From CAIVSN01 sp036171455 (GTDB lineage: Bacteria > Patescibacteriota > Gracilibacteria > BD1-5 > UBA2023), in assembly GCA_036171455.1 (NCBI GenBank), contig JAVHRB010000005.1, positions 1-5,251 on the forward strand: a stretch of DNA of 5,251 bases, given 5' to 3'. The position numbers and the translations under genes were made by a program. The notes under the pieces are model-generated. The model was not told the origin of the DNA. It made no database searches and worked only from the letters and a program-made list of their open reading frames with translations. Positions 1-5,251 of this stretch are shown here, piece by piece (the first letter of the stretch is position 1; the number at the start of each line of letters is the position of its first letter).

Positions 1-1795
1 ATAAACAACACGTATTCGGCTCCTTTTCAGAAGGTAAAAACCTTCAATCCTGATGGGGTTATAGATTATAGGGATTTTGTTCGTGGGAAACAACCTGACA
101 AGAACCAAGAATCGGGATGGTTCAACAAACTCATTTTCGGAGACAATCTCCAAGTTCTCAAAAATCTCATTACCGACCCATTGCTCCAAAGGCAGATGAA
201 AAAAGCGGGGGGGGGTGAAACTTATATATATAGATCCGCCGTTTGCCACTAAATCAGATTTTCAGGGGAGCAATTGAGAAAAGGCTTATACCGACAAAGT
301 AGCAGGAGCGGAGTTTATCGAGTTCATACGGAAACGCTTGATTTTGATGCGTGAATTATTGGCTGATGATGGAAGCATTTACGTTCATCTCGATTGGAAG
401 AAATCTCATTATATTAAAGTAATAATGGATGAGATTTTTTGAGAGTCAAACTTTAAAAACGAGGTAATTTGGCATTATCCTGATAATTTTCAAGGAAATA
501 TAAAGTGATTCGCTATGAATCATAATACTATTTTTTGTTATCAAAAAACAAAGAACTCGATTTTTAATAAGGTAATGATAGAACTTTGAAAAACTGTAAA
601 AAGAGATAAGCGTATTTGGTCAAAGGAAGAAAAAAAACTCACATCGGCCAGAGATGAAAATTGAAATTTGATTTATGAAAATTTTACAGAAAAAAAGGCT
701 GATGATGTATGGACTATCGGTCAAAGCTCAACTACCAAAAGCACAAGTGGAGAGTTTATTTGATACCCCACTCAAAAACCAGAAGCCCTTCTTGAACGTA
801 TTATCAAAGCATCCTCCAATGAATGAGATATCGTTCTCGATGCCTTTGCTGGTTCAGGAACCACTATCGCAGTAGCGGAGAAACTCGGACGAAAATGGAT
901 CGGCATAGACTGTTGAAAACTTGCCATTTATACCATTCAGAAACGGCTACTCAATCTCAAACGTGAGATAGGAAACAAAGGAGAACGACTTACGCCACAG
1001 CCATTTTCCATATATAACGCAGGACTGTATGACTTTCGAGTCCTTGAAAATCTCGAATGGAAAACCTACCTATGGTTTGTGATTGCCCTTTTCGAATGCC
1101 GACACGAAGAACATAAAATCGACGGCATAAAAATGGACGGGTTCTATAAGAGCGACCACGTTCAGGTATTTGATTACAACCACGGCAGGGAAGGCATCTC
1201 CCTCGATTACGGATATATCGACAACATCGAGGAAACGATCGGGAAGAAACTTGGAAAAAAGGTCTATATCATCGCTCCCGCAACCCGTGTGGATTTTCTC
1301 GAAACGACGGTTTCAAGAGGCAATAGGGAATATATCATCCTTCGGGTTCCGTATTCCCTTATCAACGAACTCAACATCAACAAGGATTTCAGGAAAATAG
1401 AACAACCGAAAAGCGAGAGCGACGTAAATAATACCGTGGAAGCGGTAGGGTTCGATTTTATGAGAGCCCCGAAAGTAGAAGTCGAATACTCGAAAGACGG
1501 CAAGGATGCGATTATCGAAATCAGGACTTTCACGTCGAAAGTCATCTCGAAAACCCCCGTCGTATATGAGAATCTCGAAACCCTTTCTTTGGTGATGATC
1601 GACTACGAATACGATATGGAAGCAAAGGAGAAGCAATTCGATTTCGAAGTCGTCGTATTTTCCGATGAGATCCGAAAGGATGGGAATCGCGTCATTCTCG
1701 ATGCGGAGCGACTGAAAAAGTCCTGTATGGTTATCTATATGGATATTTTCGGGAACGAAAAACGCGAAGTCATATCCATAGATAATTTCAAATAA
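1..1795 (+). CDS. mod: Type III-like Mod adenine DNA methyltransferase, 5' partial, frameshifted at a poly-G tract
   Basis: This is the modification and specificity subunit of a type III-like R-M system, predicted to make N6-methyladenine. The gene is open at the left edge; no start is visible. Bases 1-206 read in frame 1 and include the FGDNL motif (136-150). After a G9 run the family sequence continues in frame 2: DPPF (233-244, motif IV), a target recognition region (about 421-720), YPTQKPEALLERII (from 764), DAFAGSGTT (839-865, motif I) and a long C-terminal domain ending at TAA 1793-1795. The order IV, recognition domain, I marks a beta-class enzyme, as in known Mod proteins. Eight in-frame TGA codons (275, 440, 506, 587, 662, 761, 824, 914) are read as Gly, several where this family has Gly (DEIFGE, GYPTQKP, NEGDIVLD, IDCGKLAIYT). 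As written, the N-terminal frame stops at TAA 250-252, so the gene is OFF unless one G is lost. The family call is secure. Whether the frameshift is biological is not. I did not see the promoter. Confidence 0.93.
207..215 (+). repeat. G9 homopolymer tract inside mod, candidate phase-variation switch
   Basis: Nine consecutive G residues lie 17 bases before the DPPF codons and follow an A6 run (199-204) and GC. With nine G the upstream frame reads on to a TAA at 250-252. With eight G the two halves of the methyltransferase join in frame, giving Lys-Lys-Ala-Gly-Gly-Val-Lys-Leu-Ile-Tyr-Ile-Asp-Pro-Pro-Phe. A run this long is conspicuous: I see no other G run close to this length in the window. 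Slippage at such tracts is the known switch for phase-variable mod genes in several pathogens. That it acts so here is inference, and a homopolymer sequencing error would look the same. Confidence 0.9.
421..720 (+). other. Target recognition region of Mod, AT-rich segment
   Basis: This part of mod lies between the conserved DDGSIYVHLDWKKSHYIK block and the YPTQKPEALLERII block, where beta-class methyltransferases carry the domain that chooses the DNA sequence. Hand counting gives 84 G+C in 300 bases (28%), with 481-600 at about 22%. Neighbouring 60-base lines at 301-360 and 721-840 give 40-42%, with a step down at 361-420 (35%), and 1081-1140 gives 45%. It still contains TGA codons at Gly positions (440, 506, 587, 662), so a donor, if any, used the same code. 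The boundaries are approximate and the recognition sequence cannot be predicted. Confidence 0.6.
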
Positions 1796-1812
1796 TCCCT
1801 TACCAAAACCCA

Positions 1813-4800
1813 ATGAAAGAAATACAGATTACGAACGACGATCTCGTTCTTCGGGTTTCTCCATCGTATGATCCGAACAGGTTCAATTTTTCCAAATATG
1901 AAGCGTTCGTCGATTCGCTTTGCGGAACCCGAGAATATCAGAAGGTGGCAATCAAGAAGACCTGCATATTCCTGCTTGGCGGCGGGTATGCCAACCTGAA
2001 AGCCCTTGCGGAAGAAAACTACCGTTCGAATGCTTTGCTTCAGGCGAAATGGGGACGCCTTGAAAAGTTCTTGGAGCAAGTCCAATTGAAGGATAGGCTT
2101 TCTTGTAGCATTGACCTTGCCACGGGAACGGGGAAATCGTTTGTTATCTATGGCATAGCACAGATCCTCCTATCGGAATGAGTCATCGACAAAGTTCTCG
2201 TGCTCTGCCCTTCCAATACCATCGAAGAAGGACTCACGAAGAAGTTCAGGGAACTCTCTGCCAATAGCGAACTGAAAGCGATGCTTCCAAATGATGGAGC
2301 ATACAAAAACCCAAGGATCATCCAAGCGGTGGAAACCATTTGCGAATGAGACATCTGTATCGAGAACATCCACTCGACCTATAAGCATACGAAATCGGCC
2401 ATCGGGGACAGCCTTATCGGCAACGGGGAAAGGGTTCTCGTATTGAATGACGAAGCACACCATATCTATTCGAATCCGAACCGTGAGAATATCGCTCTCA
2501 AAAAGTGGTTCGAGTTCCTGTCCGACAAGGATTTCTGATTCAAATACATCGTAGGATTCACGGGAACCCCCTATATCGAAAACGAATACTTCCCCGATGT
2601 AATATACCGCTATTCGCTTACGGATGGAATCAACGAGAAGTTCATCAAGGACGTCGATTACATCAAGGATTCGGATACCAAAATCGACAGCGAGACCCGC
2701 ATCCAACTCATTCTTCAAAACCACGCGGAACACCGTATCAAATACCCGAAAATCAAACCCATAACCATATTCGTTTCCAAGGATATCAAGCACTGCGAAA
2801 CGGATAGGGAATACCTGATCGGCGAAATATCGAAATACGACAAGATCAGCAAGGAAGAAGCGGAGAAGAAAGTCATCGTCATAACTTCCAAAGAAGAACA
2901 CAAGAAGGAGTTCGGGGAAGTTTTCAAAACCGTGAATGAAAAGGAAAATCCCGTCGAGTGGATATGTTCCGTTGCTATGCTTACGGAATGATGGGACGTT
3001 CCGAACGTTTTTCAAATCGTTCCATCGGAGGAGAGGGCTTTCAATTCGAAACTCCTCATTTCGCAAGTAATAGGAAGGTGATTGCGAATACCCGTGGAAT
3101 ATGCTTGAGAGAACCTTTCGGTCATTGTCCTTAACCATATGAAGTTCGAAAGCAGCATCGTCCATCTCGTAGATGAAGTCCTCGAACAGGACGAGAAAAT
3201 ATACGCCTATCCGATTCGCGAAAAGACGGACAGGGCTTTCCCTGTATATAATCTCGTATATGACGATACCCAATACGAAGAAGCGAAGGAAAACTACATA
3301 CAGAAGAACTTCAAGGATATGTTCGCGAACGGCATTACCCTGCCATCCAAAAGCGAGTATTTCGATATCAGCATCACATATTCGGGATTGAAAAACTCGG
3401 GAAACGACGATAAGGTAAGAACCTACGTTATAAAAAACCAACTCCGAACCATAGAGGAAGTTGCGAATGAAATCGCTGGCAAAATCCAAGCTTGGGCGAT
3501 AGAACTCGAAGCGAAAGGCATAAATACCGACTATATCGACCAATTCGACCTGCCGACAATAGAGAAAATCATACGGAAATCCCTTGAAAAGCGATGACTG
3601 GAAGTATTGACAAAGGATCAGGCTCTGATATGTATTCAGGCATTCTGACCAATCAACCGATTCGGAAGCAAGAGTATACGATACAGGAAGGAACCAAAGG
3701 AATTGGAAACACTCGATATTTTCGAAATCTGAAAAATGGGATCTTCCATAGACGGAATCAGGAAAGGCAAAACAACCGTGTTCTTTGACGAAAACAGCGA
3801 AAAATACGGCGAACAGGCCGACAGGGACGCCATCAAACTGATAATGGGAGAAGTATGACCGAACTACTACAACAAGGTTGAAAACTCATTTTATTTCAAG
3901 ACCCCGTTCAATATAGCCATTGCGGCAAGCGAACCCGAAAAGAAGTTTTTGAAAGAGTTGGTGGATCCGAAAAATGAACCGCATATCAAGGGGTTTTTCA
4001 AATCCAAAGATCGCTGATTCTATCACTTTTCATATTCTTGGATGAAAGGGGAGCACAGCAAAACGGACAACTTCAATCCCGATTTCTTCATAAATCTCGG
4101 GAAATCCATTTTGGTAATCGAAATCAAAGGAAACGAAACGTCGAAGGAATACTCGACCGACTATATCAAGAACCGTGCCAAATACTTTCAGGCAAAGGAA
4201 CATTTTAGGAAACTCAACGAGTTTCTCGAAAAGGCTGGAATAGAACAGTGATACGTATTCCATTTCTGTTCCCCTACCGATTTCAAGATACTGTTCCGAT
4301 GCGTTCGTGAGAACCTCGTTGAGAAGTTCCTGTCGAGCGTGGAAGCGTCATTTGAAGAAACGGAGAAGTGAGATCGGACATTGAAAGAAATGAAGGATGA
4401 GGAAATGAAGATTTCTATGTCAGACGTAGATCTCCGACGGCTCGGACTTTTCAATTCCGCAGAAATCGAAAAAACTTTCCACATATACTGGGATAAATTG
4501 GAAGAGACTTCCAAGATATTTCTCCTGACCGCCGAGAAGGATTATCAGGACAATAAGGACACGGAAAAGCATAGTTTCCTCGGGGTGGAAATCATCAAGG
4601 CATTCGAGTTTGAACTCAAATCGACACTTTTCCAAAAGATACAGGAAGATGAGGATCTGTCGGCCAAAGTCATAGAAATCGAAGAGGCAAAGGATAGTTC
4701 AAAGCAGAATAGGAAGGCAATCGACTATTTCAACCTTTCGAATGACTTCTTGGATCTCGGGGCAATGGAAAGCCTTCTCAAATACAACTCGGGAGTTGGG

Positions 4801-5076
4801 GACGTGGTTCGCCTATATGCGGAAGATTCGGATTTCCTGCTTCATTGGGAACAAAGGAACGCCATCACTACAAAAGATAATGCCGACAAGTTGAACGACC
4901 AAGCCTATTTGAACGATTTTCCAAACTTCATCTCACTTCTCCGCAACAAATACAGAAACAGGAACGCACACGGAGATAAGATCATGACCCGCGAAGAGTT
5001 CGAAAAGGTGCGTGATCTGTTGATATTCGGAGGGAAAATGTTTCCAAAGATGCTTGGTGCCCTGCTTGGGAAATAG
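1813..5076 (+). CDS. res: Type III-like Res subunit: SF2 helicase plus PD-ExK nuclease, with C-terminal HEPN-like extension
   Basis: This is the restriction subunit. With Mod bound it should use ATP to act on DNA and cut unmethylated sites. With TGA read as Gly it is one frame of 1087 codons from ATG 1813 to TAG 5074-5076. Superfamily 2 helicase motifs appear in order: REYQ (residues 40-43), Walker A ATGTGKS (103-109), LCPSNTIEEG (131-140), DEAH (213-216), GFTGTPY (248-254), ITIFVSK (317-323), TEGWDV (391-396) and QVIGRGLRIP (418-427). A PD-ExK nuclease core follows: P756-D757 and E770-I-K772. A further 235 residues or so end in an RNxxxH motif. Thirteen TGA codons occur at residues 123, 179, 242, 393, 423, 432, 595, 612, 640, 682, 735, 813 and 853; G393 and G423 lie in near-invariant helicase motifs. 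The start is 17 bases after the mod stop with no clear Shine-Dalgarno sequence, so translation probably depends on coupling or a leaderless-like context. All catalytic motifs look intact. Confidence 0.95.
4372..5073 (+). other. HEPN-like C-terminal domain of Res
   Basis: This segment covers Res residues 854-1087, after the nuclease domain. It is rich in predicted helix and charged residues, with a KAFEFEL segment in its middle, a DLGAMESLLK segment, and near the end LRNKYRNRNAHGDK. The last contains R1048, N1049 and H1053, matching the R-x4-6-H signature of HEPN domains, followed by a helix-like REEFEKVRDLLI stretch as is usual for them. HEPN domains are often RNases in toxin and abortive-infection systems, but some have only binding roles. 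The domain lacks in-frame TGA: all 10 of its glycines use GGN. The assignment rests on the motif and general pattern, so the exact family is uncertain. It could be a non-catalytic helical domain. Confidence 0.6.
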
Positions 5077-5251
5077 GCTAATTTATTTTTTTAATGCTTC
5101 CATATGTTTTGAAACCTATTCAAACCGCCGAAGAAATGATATGAAGAAACTATCGCGAAAATTATGAAGAAAATCGAGGAGGAACATTTTAAAAAACAGA
5201 GAATATAAAAAATACTGTGTAAACACAAAAAAGTCAGATAATCACACCATC
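5077..5251 (+). other. AT-rich tail after the operon, no confident gene
   Basis: This stretch follows the res stop. It has a T7 run at 5086-5092 but no GC-rich stem before it that would make a convincing intrinsic terminator. G+C falls to about 25% at 5161-5220. The 10-base word TATGAAGAAA occurs twice, at 5140-5149 and 5163-5172. An AGGAGG-like purine run at about 5177-5182 has no ATG, GTG or TTG at normal spacing downstream. I see no tRNA, CRISPR repeat or inverted repeat here. Confidence 0.6.
5141..5251 (+). CDS. Possible start of a small Lys/Arg-rich protein, 3' partial
   Basis: An ATG at 5141 opens a frame that stays free of TAA and TAG for 37 codons to the right edge, if TGA 5165-5167 is read as Gly. 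The product would begin MKKLSRKLGRKSRRN and is very basic. I do not recognise it. Support is weak: the stretch is AT-rich, the upstream purines (GAAGAAAT) are a poor ribosome binding site, and a competing 32-codon frame runs from ATG 5094 to TAA 5190-5192. It may be chance. Confidence 0.2.

Noticed and set aside
199..215. Programmed -1 ribosomal frameshift at the A6-G run, as in dnaX.
   Set aside because: The required shift is +1 (or -2), and the A run is not in the phase of the A AAA AAG heptamer.
1313..2085. Minus-strand open frames opposite the end of mod and the start of res.
   Set aside because: They are antisense to family-typical coding sequence with no recognisable domain.
2989..3081. 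TGA as Trp (code 4, Mycoplasma-like) or selenocysteine.
   Set aside because: Trp at these sites would give TEWWDV and GRWLR, which breaks conserved helicase motifs. TGG is used for Trp beside the TGA, and selenocysteine would not occur 21 times in an R-M operon.
2170..3543. Long open frame on the minus strand opposite res (457 codons).
   Set aside because: It is antisense to well-conserved helicase sequence, its product is a low-complexity mix of Phe, Val, Asp and Arg, and it is explained by the res codon pattern (many GAA, TTC and TCG codons).
1813..5076. Reading res as several separate genes or a decayed pseudogene split by TGA stops.
   Set aside because: The helicase and nuclease motifs follow in the correct order in a single frame across all 13 TGAs, and two TGAs replace glycines of near-invariant motifs.
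4381..5076. The HEPN-like part as an independent gene starting at TTG 4381 or ATG 4390.
   Set aside because: With TGA as Gly there is no stop between it and the nuclease domain. A purine run GGAG at 4362-4365 is 15 or more bases from either start. An additional internal start is not excluded.
5060..5092. Intrinsic terminator after res (CCC-TGCTT-GGG, then T7).
   Set aside because: The stem is only 3 base pairs, lies inside the coding sequence and is 15 bases from the T run.
5094..5192. 32-codon frame from ATG 5094 to TAA, with one TGA.
   Set aside because: It is short, in AT-rich DNA, lacks a ribosome binding site and overlaps another equally weak frame.

Overview
This window holds one two-gene operon, a type III-like DNA restriction-modification (R-M) system on the + strand, from a bacterium that reads TGA as glycine. 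The mod gene (methyltransferase and specificity subunit) enters from the left edge and ends at 1795. The res gene (helicase-nuclease subunit) runs from 1813 to 5076. Under the standard code both genes break into many fragments. With TGA read as Gly, 8 in-frame TGA codons in mod and 13 in res become sense, and several fall on nearly invariant glycines: the TEGWDV and GRGLR helicase motifs of Res, and the glycine before the DIVLDAFAGSGTT motif of Mod. TAA and TAG are the only stops used. This is genetic code 25, known from the candidate phyla Absconditabacteria (SR1) and Gracilibacteria (BD1-5/GN02) of the CPR/Patescibacteria. The sequence alone does not choose between them, nor between a chromosome and a mobile element of such a host.

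Layout: 1-1795 mod, lacking its extreme N-terminus; 1796-1812 a 17-base gap; 1813-5076 res, 1087 codons; 5077-5251 AT-rich DNA with no confident gene. As written, mod is out of frame. A run of nine G at 207-215, just upstream of the catalytic DPPF motif, puts the N-terminal part in a different frame from the rest, and the N-terminal frame stops at a TAA at 250-252. Eight G would restore one continuous protein. This is what a phase-variable methyltransferase switch looks like, although a sequencing or assembly indel is a real alternative.

How the parts should work: Mod methylates adenine at a site chosen by its central target recognition domain, and Res joins Mod to translocate on and cut unmethylated DNA. 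Res carries an additional C-terminal stretch of about 235 residues ending in a HEPN-like RNxxxH motif, which suggests an RNA-directed or abortive-infection activity attached to the restriction enzyme. The codon joining the two parts is itself a TGA, and no TGA occurs after it. The target recognition part of mod (about 421-720) is 28% GC by hand count, against 40-45% in most of the flanking stretches I counted, which suggests exchange of specificity domains.
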